From positions 92,475 through 156,474 of the forward strand of contig NZ_VFAC01000005.1 in assembly GCF_007644105.1 (NCBI RefSeq): DNA of 64,000 nucleotides. The letters run 5' to 3'. The position numbers were made by a program, and so were the translations under genes. Source of the stretch: Elioraea rosea. Its GTDB lineage: Bacteria; Pseudomonadota; Alphaproteobacteria; Acetobacterales; Acetobacteraceae. Shown here piece after piece: positions 43,001 through 53,000 of the stretch. Under the pieces are notes generated by a model that had not been told where the DNA came from, searched no databases, and saw only the letters and a list, made by a program, of their open reading frames with translations. How positions within the stretch are numbered: position 1 is the stretch's first letter; every line of letters begins with the position of its first letter.

Positions 43001-43941
43001 CAGGCGGCCTTCGCGAGTCCCGCGATGCCGGTGGCGTCGAACGCCGCGAGGTAGGGGCCGACCTGCTCCTGCTTCAGCGGCATGTTGGGCGGACGGATGC
43101 GGCGCCAGGCGGGGTTGCCGGTCTGCCGCGCGACGATCTCGCGCAGTCCACCGATCAGCGGCACGGAGGTGGCGACCTTGCGCGTCGCGGTCAGAACGGC
43201 CTGCGCGGCTTCCTCGGCCGACGCGTCGCCGGCCCGGAAGGCGCGCACCACCGCGCCGCCCGCCGTGCAGTTCACGTTCGACGCGGCCGTGATGCAGCCC
43301 GCGCCACCGTCATGCAGGATGCGCGAGAGGAACTCGTCGGAGCCGGAATAGACCTCGAACCCGTCACGCGCGAAGGCATCGATCATCGCCTTCATGTTCG
43401 CATAGTCGCCCGAGCTGTCCTTCACGCCCTTGATGACGTCCGGATAGGCCTTCATCAGCCTGCCGATCAGGTCGAGGCTGAAGGGCACGGCCGATTGCTG
43501 CGGGAAGTGGTAGACGTACACCTTGATGCCGCCGCCGACGCGCTGGATCACCTCCGAGAAGTAGGCGAACAGCCCGTCGTCGGAGGGGTTCTTGTAGTAG
43601 AACGGCGGCAGCATCAGAACGCCCGGGCACCCGAGGCGCTTGGCCACGTTGGTGAGCTCGACGCTGTCGGTGAAGGCGGCGCAACCCGTGCCGGGCATCA
43701 GCTTCGCCGCCGGGATGCCCGCAGCGACCAGCCCTTCCATCACCGCGATGCGCTCCGCCACGGAGAAGCTGTTCGCCTCGCCTGTCGTGCCGAGGATGCC
43801 GAGGCCGTTGCAGCCATTGGCGAGAAGCCAGCGGCTGTGCGCGGCCATCAGGGAAAGGTCGGGCGCGAGATCGGCGCCCATCGGCGTCAGCACCGCCGCG
43901 TTCACCCCGCCATAGATCGCCTGATCGAGCATGGTCGCCAT
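43000..43941 (-). CDS. Dihydrodipicolinate synthase family protein
   Basis: The protein is 313 residues, a class I aldolase TIM barrel (DapA/NanA/KDG aldolase). ILGTTGEANSFSVAERIAVM is the substrate-binding loop, KVYVYHFPQQ carries the catalytic Tyr, and GVKDSSGDYANMKAM the Schiff-base Lys. ATG 43941 is preceded by GGAGGAACGGCG. The full-length open frame to 44211 is not used. Because the lysine pathway has no other member here and the family is broad, it could be a 2-keto-3-deoxy-sugar acid aldolase or another pyruvate-aldolase rather than DapA. Co-transcription with panC is probably coincidental. Confidence 0.87.
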   Translation of the reverse strand: MATMLDQAIYGGVNAAVLTPMGADLAPDLSLMAAHSRWLLANGCNGLGILGTTGEANSFSVAERIAVMEGLVAAGIPAAKLMPGTGCAAFTDSVELTNVAKRLGCPGVLMLPPFYYKNPSDDGLFAYFSEVIQRVGGGIKVYVYHFPQQSAVPFSLDLIGRLMKAYPDVIKGVKDSSGDYANMKAMIDAFARDGFEVYSGSDEFLSRILHDGGAGCITAASNVNCTAGGAVVRAFRAGDASAEEAAQAVLTATRKVATSVPLIGGLREIVARQTGNPAWRRIRPPNMPLKQEQVGPYLAAFDATGIAGLAKAA

Positions 43942-44020
43942 CGCCGTTCCTCCGCGTGCCGTGTCGCGACCTTGTCGCGCAATAGGTCCGGCGATGGTGT
44001 CGCGCCCGCCGCCCGATGCG

Positions 44021-44521
44021 TCAACCCGGCTTCGGTCTCGGCGGCCCTGCCTCGCGCGCGCATTTCGGCCAGCGGCGCGGCCAGGAGGCCACGTGCTCCT
44101 CCACCGGCCCGGCCTCGCGCTCCGAGATCGCGCGGCCCCGCACCGAGACGCCTGCGCGGTGCACGGTCTCCGGGTCTCCCGAGACCAGCGGGTGCCACCA
44201 GGCGAGATCACGGCCGTCGGCGAGGAGGCGGTAGGCGCAGGTCGGCGGAAGCCAGTCGACCTCCCGCACCACCTTGGGCGTCAGCCGCACGCAATCGGGC
44301 ACGCGGCGTGCGCGGTTGGCGTAGTCGGAGCAGCGGCAGGTGGCCAGGTCGAGAAGCCGGCAGGCCACATCGGTGAAGGCGAGCGCGTTGTCGTCGGGGT
44401 CGCGCAGCTTGTGCAGGCAGCAGCGGCCGCAGCCGTCGCACAGGCTCTCCCACTCCGCCTCGCTCATCTCCTCGAGCGTCTTGGTCCGCCAGAACGGCGG
44501 CGCGGCGGGAGCGGCGCTCAT
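44021..44521 (-). CDS. YcgN family cysteine-cluster protein (UPF0260)
   Basis: The protein is 166 residues. [20 protein letters not shown] near residue 27 is the diagnostic Cys cluster of YcgN. Further Cys appear in [25 protein letters not shown] and PPTCAYRLL. The invariant WLPPTCAYR and WHPLVSG close the family signature. A metal (probably zinc or Fe-S) is likely bound. Function is unknown. It has no obvious operon partner. Confidence 0.93.
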   Translation of the reverse strand: MSAAPAAPPFWRTKTLEEMSEAEWESLCDGCGRCCLHKLRDPDDNALAFTDVACRLLDLATCRCSDYANRARRVPDCVRLTPKVVREVDWLPPTCAYRLLADGRDLAWWHPLVSGDPETVHRAGVSVRGRAISEREAGPVEEHVASWPRRWPKCAREAGPPRPKPG

Positions 44522-44534
44522 GGCATCGGCCGCG

Positions 44535-45227
44535 TCAGGCGGCGACGGCGAAGCTCGCGAGCGCGGCGCGCAGGTTGTCGGCGCCCGGATTGTGCACCTC
44601 CATGCTCAGCACGATCTGCTCCGCCGAGACCGGCCGGCCGAAATAGGCGGCGTTGTCCTCGTTCCGCCGTACCATCAGGCTTCCCTCGAGCGCGACGCCG
44701 GCGAACAGTCCGCGCGACTTGGCAACCGACACGATGTCGGCCCTGAAAGCCGCAGTGGTACTTCCCTCGATCCCCGCGCCGATCGTCGCAACAGCGATCG
44801 AGGCATCGGCGCCGAACTTGAACTGGCTCTGCAGCACCGCGTTCAGCGCGCGGTCGTTCATGATGAACAGCATGATCTGGCTGTCGGAGACGCCGATCTG
44901 CAGCCCGATCGATCCCGAGCCGAGGCCGTAGAAGGCGGGCGAGGACCAGTTGCCCGCCCCGTCGCGCGCCACGAGCACGCCGGAGCCGCCCTCGCCGCCA
45001 AGGATGAATCCGCCGCGGAACACGCGCGGGAACACCATCACCGCCCTCGCGCGGCGCAGCACGGCCTTCACGTCGGCGGCGTGCTGGTCGGTCATGATCT
45101 CGTTCACGGTCAGCGTCGCGCGGTCGACCAGCGCCTGCTGGTCTGCCTGCCCCATTGCCGCCCGGGGCAGGGCGAGGAGGGAAGCGGTGCCGGCGAGGAG
45201 CCACCGGCGGCTTGGCTTGGTCGTCAT
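44535..45227 (-). CDS. SYLF (Ysc84) lipid-binding domain protein, exported
   Basis: The protein is 230 residues. [21 protein letters not shown] is a Tat-type signal (twin Arg, then a hydrophobic run). The mature part is a SYLF domain: [21 protein letters not shown] (about residue 65), [17 protein letters not shown] and [20 protein letters not shown] are the family hallmarks. SYLF domains bind phosphoinositides or other lipids, and the bacterial role is unclear. The ATG at 45227 follows AGGGACCTCGAGG. Length is normal. Confidence 0.9.
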   Translation of the reverse strand: MTTKPSRRWLLAGTASLLALPRAAMGQADQQALVDRATLTVNEIMTDQHAADVKAVLRRARAVMVFPRVFRGGFILGGEGGSGVLVARDGAGNWSSPAFYGLGSGSIGLQIGVSDSQIMLFIMNDRALNAVLQSQFKFGADASIAVATIGAGIEGSTTAAFRADIVSVAKSRGLFAGVALEGSLMVRRNEDNAAYFGRPVSAEQIVLSMEVHNPGADNLRAALASFAVAA

Positions 45228-45328
45228 CCTCGAGGTCCCTTCCCGGAGGTTTCCGTACGCTGGCATGGGCCAGCGCGCCGAATCGCGTCAACGGTCTTCC
45301 GAAGGCCGATCATGCACGTTCCCGCGCG

Positions 45329-46126
45329 CTATTCCCCGACATTGAGCAGCAGCCCCTGCCGCCGCGCGAGCCGGAATACGGAGGCGAACAACCATGCCGC
45401 GAGGCCGAGCCAGACGATGTCCAGCGCCGCCGCGGCGAGCAGGTGGCCGGAGGCGAAGCGCCCCTCGAGCAGTGCCGCGCGCATGCCCTCGAACACATGC
45501 GTCGCGGGGATGGCGAGCGCGACCGGCTGAAGCCAGGCAGGGAGGATGGCGACGGGATAGAACACCGCGGAAAGTGGGGCGAGGCCGAACAGGACGCTCC
45601 AGGCCAGCGCCTCCGCGCCCGCGCCGTGGCGGAGCACCATGGCGGTGACGGCGAGCGCGACGGCCCATCCCATCGCCATCAGGAGGATGAAGAAGGCGAT
45701 CACCGCGAAGCCCATGTCGGTGATCGCGAAGGCATAGAGCACCCAGGCCAGGAGGATGGCCGGGATGATGCCCGCCGCCATGCGCAGAATGCTCATCGAG
45801 ATCAGCCCGGCGACAAGCTCCCAAGGGCGGATCGGCGTGACGAACAGGTTGCCGAGGTTGCGCGACCACACCTCCTCGAGGAACGAGATGGCGAAGCCCA
45901 TCTGGCTCCTGAGGCACACCTCCCACAGCAGCACCGCGCCGATCAGCACGCCAGAGGCCGCCGCCGCCCAGCCGGAGGAGCGGACCATGAACTCGGACAC
46001 GAAGCCCCAGATGCACATCTGCAGGACGGGCCAGTAGGCGAGCTCGATCAGCCGCGGCCAGGAGCGGCGGTAGAGCGCGAGATGCCGGTAGATGAGCCCC
46101 CAAACCCGCCGCGCTGAGCCGCTCAT
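45329..46126 (-). CDS. ABC-2 type transporter permease
   Basis: The protein is 265 residues with about six membrane helices. LSAVFYPVAILPAWLQPVALAIPATHVFEGMRAAL is the conserved C-terminal ABC-2 element. It matches permeases of the NodJ/drug and polysaccharide export type. It pairs with the ATPase at 46123 by an ATGA overlap, forming a two-gene exporter. Cargo unknown. Confidence 0.9.
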   Translation of the reverse strand: MSGSARRVWGLIYRHLALYRRSWPRLIELAYWPVLQMCIWGFVSEFMVRSSGWAAAASGVLIGAVLLWEVCLRSQMGFAISFLEEVWSRNLGNLFVTPIRPWELVAGLISMSILRMAAGIIPAILLAWVLYAFAITDMGFAVIAFFILLMAMGWAVALAVTAMVLRHGAGAEALAWSVLFGLAPLSAVFYPVAILPAWLQPVALAIPATHVFEGMRAALLEGRFASGHLLAAAALDIVWLGLAAWLFASVFRLARRQGLLLNVGE

Positions 46127-46896
46127 GCCCCGCCCCCTGCGGCAACGCCGGTGCCACGCGCAATATCGAGGAAGACCTGCTCCATGTCCTCCCGGCCATA
46201 GCGGCCGATCAGCGCTGCGGGACTGCCGCGGTCCACCACACGCCCCTGCTTCAGCATCACCACGTCGGAGCAGAGGCGCTCCACCTCCGCCATGTTGTGG
46301 CTCGCGAGGATGATCGTGGCACCCGTCTCATCCCGGTAGCGCTCGAGCCAGCCGCGCACCGTGTCGGCCGTGTCCGGGTCGAGGCTCGCCGTCGGCTCGT
46401 CGAGCAGAAGCACGGAGGGCGTGTTGATCAGCGCCTTGGCAAGGGCCGCGCGCGTCTTCTGCCCGGCCGAGAGCTGCCCCGCGGGCCGGTCGAGGAACGG
46501 GCCGAGGTCCAACTCATCGGCCAGAGCAGCGATCCGCCGCGCGAGCCCCTTCACCCCGTAGAGATGGCCATAAACGGTGAGGTTCTCCCGCACCGACAGG
46601 CGGTGCGGCAGCGACACGTAGGGCGAGGAGAAGTTCATCCGCCCGAGCGCGGCGAACCGGTCGGTCGCCATGTCGTGGCCGAGCACGGTGATGCGCCCCT
46701 CGTCGGGGATCAGAAGGCCGAGCAGCATGGCGATCGTCGTCGTCTTGCCCGCGCCGTTCCCGCCGAGCAGGCCAAGCACCTCGCCCGGCATCGCCTCGAA
46801 CCCGACATGGTCGACCGCGAGGACCTCGCCGTAGCGCTTCACCAGCCCCTCGGCGACGAGCACCCGCCCGCCGCCCCCGCCTGGCGCGTCCTTCAT
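46123..46896 (-). CDS. ABC transporter ATP-binding protein (exporter)
   Basis: The protein is 257 residues. All ATPase motifs are intact: GGNGAGKTTT (Walker A, about residue 45), QLSAGQKTRAALAKAL (signature), LLLDEPTASLDPDT (Walker B), ILASHNMAEVE (H-loop). The organisation matches CcmA/NodI-like ATPases of ABC-2 exporters. It is co-transcribed with the permease at 45329. It starts 124 bases from the divergent phosphoesterase gene. Confidence 0.94.
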   Translation of the reverse strand: MKDAPGGGGGRVLVAEGLVKRYGEVLAVDHVGFEAMPGEVLGLLGGNGAGKTTTIAMLLGLLIPDEGRITVLGHDMATDRFAALGRMNFSSPYVSLPHRLSVRENLTVYGHLYGVKGLARRIAALADELDLGPFLDRPAGQLSAGQKTRAALAKALINTPSVLLLDEPTASLDPDTADTVRGWLERYRDETGATIILASHNMAEVERLCSDVVMLKQGRVVDRGSPAALIGRYGREDMEQVFLDIARGTGVAAGGGA

Positions 46897-47019
46897 CGGC
46901 TGTTTCCGTCCATGTGCGAGGCTTGGACCGTCACCCGCGGCGGCGCAAGGGGGGCAGGCTTCCCTTCCGCAGCACGGCGTGGGGCACTACCCTTGCGCGA
47001 GAACCCCAGCGAGCACCCC

Positions 47020-47751
47020 TTGAACGACCGCCAAGCAGACAGTCTTCCCGCCCCGGCAAGGCTCCCGCCGGAACTGCGCGTGTATGCGGTGGGCGACATC
47101 CATGGCTGCGACGGCCAGCTCGAGACCCTGCATCGGATGATCGCGGAGGATGCGGCGAAGGCGCCCGAGCCCCGGCGCGTCATCGTCTATCTCGGCGACT
47201 ACGTCGATCGCGGGCCCGACAGCGCCTCGGTGATCGCGACGCTGTGCCTGCCGCCCCGGTTCGGCGCCGAGGCCGTGCACCTCGCCGGCAACCACGAGGC
47301 GATGATGCTCGACGCCCTCAGCCGGCCGGACGACCAGGACGCGGTGATGCTCTGGGCCGCCAATGGCGGGGCGGCCGCGCTCGCCTCCTGGGGGATCGAC
47401 CTCGAGGCCACGGCCCCCGAGCGGTGGGCGGAGGCGATCCCCGACGACCACCTCGTCTTCCTGCGCACGCTGCGCCGGCGCGCTGGCTTCGGCGGCTACC
47501 TCTTCGTCCATGCCGGTATCCGCCCGGGCGTTCCGCTCGACGCGCAGGACCCGGACGACCTGCTCTGGATCCGCGAGCCGTTCCTGTCGTCAACGGCCGA
47601 TCACGGCGTGGTGGTGGTGCACGGGCATACCCCGTCGCGCGACGTCGTTGTGCGCCGCAACAGGATCGGACTCGACACCGGGGCGGTCTATGGCGGCAAG
47701 CTTACCTGTGCGGTGCTCTGGTCCGACCGGCTCCGGTTTCTCCAGGCGTGA
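47020..47751 (+). CDS. Metallophosphoesterase (serine/threonine phosphatase-like)
   Basis: The protein is about 243 residues from a TTG at 47020. ATG 46911 and TTG 46993 are alternatives, because no clear Shine-Dalgarno decides. Motifs are all present: VGDIHGCDGQLETL (D-x-H), LGDYVDRGPDSASVI (G-D-x-x-D-R-G), AGNHEAMML (G-N-H-E), HAGIRPG and VHGHTP (His ligands). It is a two-metal phosphatase of the PPP/ApaH-like family, cytosolic. Compare the degenerate relative at 62382, which has lost these motifs. It is followed by hldE after 31 bases. Confidence 0.87.
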   Translation: MNDRQADSLPAPARLPPELRVYAVGDIHGCDGQLETLHRMIAEDAAKAPEPRRVIVYLGDYVDRGPDSASVIATLCLPPRFGAEAVHLAGNHEAMMLDALSRPDDQDAVMLWAANGGAAALASWGIDLEATAPERWAEAIPDDHLVFLRTLRRRAGFGGYLFVHAGIRPGVPLDAQDPDDLLWIREPFLSSTADHGVVVVHGHTPSRDVVVRRNRIGLDTGAVYGGKLTCAVLWSDRLRFLQA

Positions 47752-47782
47752 CGTGCGGCCCGTGATCAGCTAGGCGGAACGA

Positions 47783-49291
47783 ATGCCCGACCATCTGCCA
47801 GACGACCAGGTTCCCGACACCGAGCGGCCCCTCGACCCGGATCGCGCCGAGCTCGCCAATGGCCTGACGGCGCTGAGGCGCGCCTCGGTGCTCGTGATCG
47901 GCGATGCGATGCTCGACCGCTACGTGTACGGCACCGTCTCGCGCATCAGCCCCGAGGCGCCCATTCCCGTCGTCACGGTCGAGCGCGAGGTGGCGATGCC
48001 AGGCGGGGCGGGCAACGTGGTGCGCAACATCACCGCGCTGGGCGCCAATGCAGCCTTCGTCACCGTGGTGGGCGACGACGTGGCCGGCTCCGACCTGACG
48101 GCGCTGATCGGAACCCAGCTCAAGGTCGAGCCCTGGCTGCTCGTCCAGGGCGGTCGGCAGACGACGCTGAAGACACGCTACATCGCGTCCGGCCAGCAGC
48201 TCCTTCGGGCCGACCGCGAGACGTCCGAGCCGATCCACCCCAAGCTAGCGGAGCGCCTGGTGCGCATCGCCGGAGAGGCGATGGCCGCCTGCCGCGCGGT
48301 GGTGATCAGCGACTACCGCAAGGGCGTGCTGGCGGGCGACAGCGCGCTTCGCATCATCGAGGCGGCCAAGGCGGCCGGCCGCGTGACCATCGTCGACCCG
48401 AAGGGGCCCGACTATTCCCGCTACGCCGGGGCGGATGTGGTGACACCGAACCGCAAGGAGCTCGCCGAGGGCGCGCGGATGAAGACCGACACGGCGGAGG
48501 AGGTCGCCGCGGCAGCGAAGGCGTTGATCGAGGCGCACGGCTTCGGCGCGATCCTCTGCACCCGGTCCGAGGACGGCATGACGCTCGTGATGCGCGACGG
48601 CGCGGTGATGCATCTCGGCGCCGAGGCTCGCGAGGTGTTCGACGTCTCCGGCGCGGGCGACACGGTGGTGGCGACGCTTGCCTCCGGCCTTGCCGCTGGC
48701 CTCTCGCTCCCCGTCGCGGCGCGGCTCGCCAACATCGCCGCCGGCGTGGTCGTGGGAAAGATCGGCACCGCCGTCGCGCGCGAGAGCGAGATCCTCGCCG
48801 TGCTCGCCCCGGCAACGGGGTCGCTCCGCAAGGTCGTGACGCGTGAGGAGGCGGTCGAGCAGATCGAGCGCTGGCGCCGGCGCGGCTGGCGCATCGGTTT
48901 CACCAATGGCTGCTTCGACCTGCTTCATCCTGGCCACGTGCACCTCCTGAACCAGGCGCGCGGCGCGTGCGACAGGCTCGTCGTCGGCCTCAACTCCGAT
49001 GCCTCGGTCCGCCGCCTGAAGGGGCCGACGCGGCCGGTGCAGACGGAGGGCGCGCGGGCGGCGGTGCTCGCCTCTCTGGCCGATGTCGATCTCGTCACCG
49101 TGTTCGAGGAGGACACGCCCGAGCAGCTCCTCGCGACGCTCCGCCCCGACGTGCTCGTGAAGGGCGCGGACTACACGCTCGATCGCGTGGTGGGCGCGGA
49201 AATGGTGCAGTCCTGGGGCGGCAAGGTGTTCCTCGCCCAGCTCCTGCCGGGCAACAGCACCACCGCGACGATCGCGCGGATGCGGGGATGA
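47783..49291 (+). CDS. hldE: Bifunctional heptose kinase/adenylyltransferase HldE
   Basis: The protein is 502 residues. The N-terminal PfkB kinase domain has SVLVIGDAMLDRYVYGTVSR, GGAGNVVRNITALGA and DVSGAGDTVVATLASGLAAG, and phosphorylates heptose 7-phosphate at C1. The C-terminal nucleotidyltransferase domain has GFTNGCFDLLHPGHVHLLN (HIGH-like, about residue 375) and GNSTTATIARMRG at the end, and makes ADP-heptose for lipopolysaccharide core. The fusion is the usual bacterial form. It is followed by a small lipoprotein gene via ATGA overlap. Confidence 0.96.
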   Translation: MPDHLPDDQVPDTERPLDPDRAELANGLTALRRASVLVIGDAMLDRYVYGTVSRISPEAPIPVVTVEREVAMPGGAGNVVRNITALGANAAFVTVVGDDVAGSDLTALIGTQLKVEPWLLVQGGRQTTLKTRYIASGQQLLRADRETSEPIHPKLAERLVRIAGEAMAACRAVVISDYRKGVLAGDSALRIIEAAKAAGRVTIVDPKGPDYSRYAGADVVTPNRKELAEGARMKTDTAEEVAAAAKALIEAHGFGAILCTRSEDGMTLVMRDGAVMHLGAEAREVFDVSGAGDTVVATLASGLAAGLSLPVAARLANIAAGVVVGKIGTAVARESEILAVLAPATGSLRKVVTREEAVEQIERWRRRGWRIGFTNGCFDLLHPGHVHLLNQARGACDRLVVGLNSDASVRRLKGPTRPVQTEGARAAVLASLADVDLVTVFEEDTPEQLLATLRPDVLVKGADYTLDRVVGAEMVQSWGGKVFLAQLLPGNSTTATIARMRG

Positions 49292-49773
49292 GGCGGCGGC
49301 TCCTGCTGGTCGCGCCGCTCGCGGCGTCTGCCTGCGCCATTCAGCCCACCGTCGTCGAGGTGATCGACAGCGGCACGATGCCGTTCCCGGTCATGCCGGG
49401 CCTCGTCGTCCCGGCCGTCTCCCTTCCTCCCACGCAGTCGGACCGCGACGAGGCGACCGCGATCGCCCGCGAGGGGCTGAGGACGGGCATCGGCGAGCGG
49501 CCGGTGGCGGACCCTGCGTCGGACGCAGCCCTCGTTGCGCAGGCGCGCGCACGCGGCCTGCCGCGCGTGGTGCAGCTGACGGTCGTGCGCGCGAGCCGGA
49601 CCCGGGTTGGGCTGTTCGGCCGCACGACGATCGACACCGCCATCCGCATGCGCGTGCTCGACGTCCGCACGGGCTGGGCGCAGGGCGACGCGACCTTCCT
49701 CCGCCGCACCACCCGCGGCACGGAGGACCTCGCCGCCGAGGTCGCCGCCCTCGCCGCAAGCCTGCTTGCCTGA
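49288..49773 (+). CDS. Putative lipoprotein
   Basis: The protein is 161 residues. MRRRLLLVAPLAASAC is a signal with an approximate lipobox (ASAC), then a disordered stretch and a domain with LRTGIGERPVADPASDAALV, VQLTVVRASRTRVGLFG and MRVLDVRTGWAQGDATFL, which suggests a small beta-rich domain. I recognise no family. It starts by ATGA overlap with hldE, so both probably come from one transcript. The next 279 bases hold no gene that I can support. Confidence 0.6.
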   Translation: MRRRLLLVAPLAASACAIQPTVVEVIDSGTMPFPVMPGLVVPAVSLPPTQSDRDEATAIAREGLRTGIGERPVADPASDAALVAQARARGLPRVVQLTVVRASRTRVGLFGRTTIDTAIRMRVLDVRTGWAQGDATFLRRTTRGTEDLAAEVAALAASLLA

Positions 49774-50052
49774 GACGGCACCGCAAGGCTGGACCGGCTG
49801 ATCGTCCCCAGACTCCGCACCGGCGGTGGAAGGATGTCCATCCTCCGCTACAGCTTTTTCCTGGTCGCATCTCCCGGTTTCTGTTACGATGCGGCACAGA
49901 CTGGCTGGATGGTGCAGCAGTAGCAATCTCAGGACGTGCTTTGCTGCGGTCGTTGGGTCACCGAGCGCGTGGCCCACAATGCCCTGCCACACCGGAATGC
50001 AACCTGGACGACAGGCGACTGCAACGGACACGTCGCGCGGGAGTGAACCAGC

Positions 50053-53000
50053 ATGGTCAACTCTCTGCCCAGCGATGCAAAAATCGTGCGGGACAAAGAC
50101 GACGTCATTCGGCGCATTTCTCATGCGAGTTCGCCCTATGTCGTCACTGGCTTCACACCAGCCAGCCCCGTCACTTTGGCGCAATGGTACCTGGACAAGT
50201 TCGGCCGGCTTTTCCAGTTGCCTGCTGCCTCGCCTCGCACGAAGAACTCGAGTGCCGCAAGCTCGGGTCATGAGGCCGGGCTGAAGCTCTCCAGCGTCAA
50301 AACCGTGCGAGATAGCACGACGGTTGTTTCCTTTGCCCAGACCTACGCCGACCTGCCGGTATTCGAGGCAGGGTTGGCCGTCAAAGTCCGCAGCGATCTT
50401 TCTGCTGTGATAAGCGCCATAAGTACGCTGCATCTGGACATCGACCTCGCGAATGATCCGGTTGCAGCGCCGCCGAAGTCGGAACGTGGCATCACCAGCG
50501 CGCGGCTGGCACGGGCACTTGGGCTTGGAGAAAGACCCAAAAGTCTCGAAATCGAATCGACCCACTTGATCATCTATCGTTACGTTCAGGCGCGTCGATT
50601 CCATCCTGACCTGCCTGAGCGCGGCCAGCCCGAATCCTCCCCGACACTCGACCTGCCCGCGGTGCCGGCCAGCATCGTCGACGGACGCCACTACGTCGTT
50701 ATGGACGTCAAGTTTCTCCTCGAACTTCCCCGATGGGGGCTGCTCCATTGGCAGGCGCTTATCGAGCCGGACAGTCTAGCGGTTCTGTATTTGCGCGCAT
50801 TCGTCGAAAGCTGCACCGGCAGTGTCTTCCGCGACGATCCGATCACCATCTCCGGCGACCTGACCCATACGCCTTGTGCCGCTGCCGCTGTTCTCGACCC
50901 CCTAGCCGAGGTCGTGGCCCTGATGGGCCTCACGCCACCGGCGATGGCGGGCGATCCGCAATCGCTCAGCGGCGAATACATCGAGATCGTCGATACGGAC
51001 CCGCCGGGTATCGCGCCACCGACGGCAGCATTGCCCGCGGGTGATTTCGGTTTCTCGGCGCCGACCGACGACTTCGCCGCGGTCAACGCCTATCACCACA
51101 TGGACGCCCTCTACCGGATGGTGGCGGACATGGGATTTGCAAATTTCTTCCCGGGCACGTCCTTTCCCATCCCCACCGATCATCAGGGCGAGGGTGGTGC
51201 CGTCAACGCCCACCATTACGGCACCGGCAGCAGCACCACCAAGTTCACCTTCGGCCTGTCCCAAGCCGGATGCCCGGTCGGCATCGCCTGCGACCGCCGG
51301 GTGGTGATCCATGAGTTCGGGCACTCCGTACTCAGGAACAACATCGATAGCGGCACCTTCACCTTCGCGCACGGCGTGGGCGATACGATGGCCGTCATTC
51401 TCAGTGACCCCAGTTCGCGCGCCCCCGATCGCTTCGAAACGTTTCCGTTCAACAGCATCAATCGACGCCACGACAGGGACGTGGCCGATGGATGGGGCTG
51501 GGGCGGTGCCAATGACACCGGCAGCTATTCGAGCGAGCAGATCCTGTCGACGACGTTGTTCCGGGCGTACCGGTCCCTTGGCGGCGACAGCGGCGACCTG
51601 GCCGAACGGCAGTTTGCCGCGAGATATGTGACCTATCTGATGCTCGCCGCCGTCGGCTCGGAGACGCCTCTCACGCAGCCGGCAAGCCCGGAGGATTTCG
51701 CCGAAGACATCATCGAGGCGGATCTGACGACATCGACGTTCGACCGCCACCCGGGAGGCGCCTTTCACAAGGTCGTTCGCTGGGCGTTCGAAAAACAGGA
51801 TGGCTATGGCGGCGACCCGCCCGAGGTGGACGTGTTCATCGACGACGGGAGGGCAGGCGAATACCCGTGGCTGGAGGCGTTCACCGGTGCTCCCGACATC
51901 TGGGTGCGGCTCGAACCCGATGGCGGAACAACGCATGAGCGTCCGCTCGTCGGGACACCGGCCTACGTCTACGCACGGGTCGGCAACCGTGGCACCGCTC
52001 CCGCTGCGGGCGTCAGCGTCGAAGCGTTCAGCGGCCCAGGCGGCGTCCACGCCGTATGGCCGGATGAGTTTGCTCCGCTTGCCACCCCCATGCTGCCGGT
52101 CGCGGGCCCCATTGCCTCCGGCGACAGCACGATCGTCGGACCGTTCGAGTGGACCCCCCCGGAAACCACCTTGGGAGTATCGATCGTCATGAGCACTTCC
52201 GCACCAGGGGACATCAGCAATATCGAAACGGTCGCCGGATCGCTCGAAACGCGCCGACTAGTTCCGTTCGACAACAACCTCGCACAACGGGATGTCGCGG
52301 CGAGACGGTATCCGGTGCAGTACAGCGTGAAGTTCGTTTGCGGGTCATCCGGGTCGTCATGTGCTGGCGATTGTGGCCCCGTGGCACCCGGCACCTACTT
52401 CACTGCGATCAACATCCTCAATCCCTCGGAGCGCCCGATCCGTTTCCGCAAGCGGGTGGTGATTGCGCTGCCTGGAGAACGGGCTGGCCACGCCTCCACG
52501 TTCACGTTCAACAGCCTTGGTCCATATCAGGCGCTCGAGATCGATTGCGCCGACATCTATCGGCATTCCGGGCTGCCCGGGGGCTGCTTCCTCAAGGGAT
52601 TCGTTGTCATCGAGAGTGTCGATGAGCTCGACATCGTCGCGGTCTACACAGCAGCCGGAGCAGACAAGCACGTCGAAACGCTCGACATCGAGTACATCAG
52701 ACCGCGCGTCTCGAAGCCCGAAACGCCCCCGAACGGCCGGCCGAGGCGCCCGGACCTGGTGCCGCTGCCGGCCTTCCCGCCGCCGCCGAACGACAATCCC
52801 CAGCATCTGCCGCAGAACTTCTGCTTCAGCACGACGGGCGGGGGAAGGGCCGACGGCGTCAGAGTGATGGTGCGCAACCAGGGCGATGGCGACGCGCCTG
52901 CGTCGGTCACCCGGTTCGTGTTCCGCGACCTCCCGCCCGTGCAGATCGCCACGCCTCCGATCCCTGCGGGCGGCGATGTCTTCGTGGAAGCGATGATCCC

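Noticed and set aside
50902..52050. 382-residue reverse frame opposite the metallopeptidase
   Set aside because: No domain, and composition typical of an antisense shadow. The forward gene has coherent motifs.
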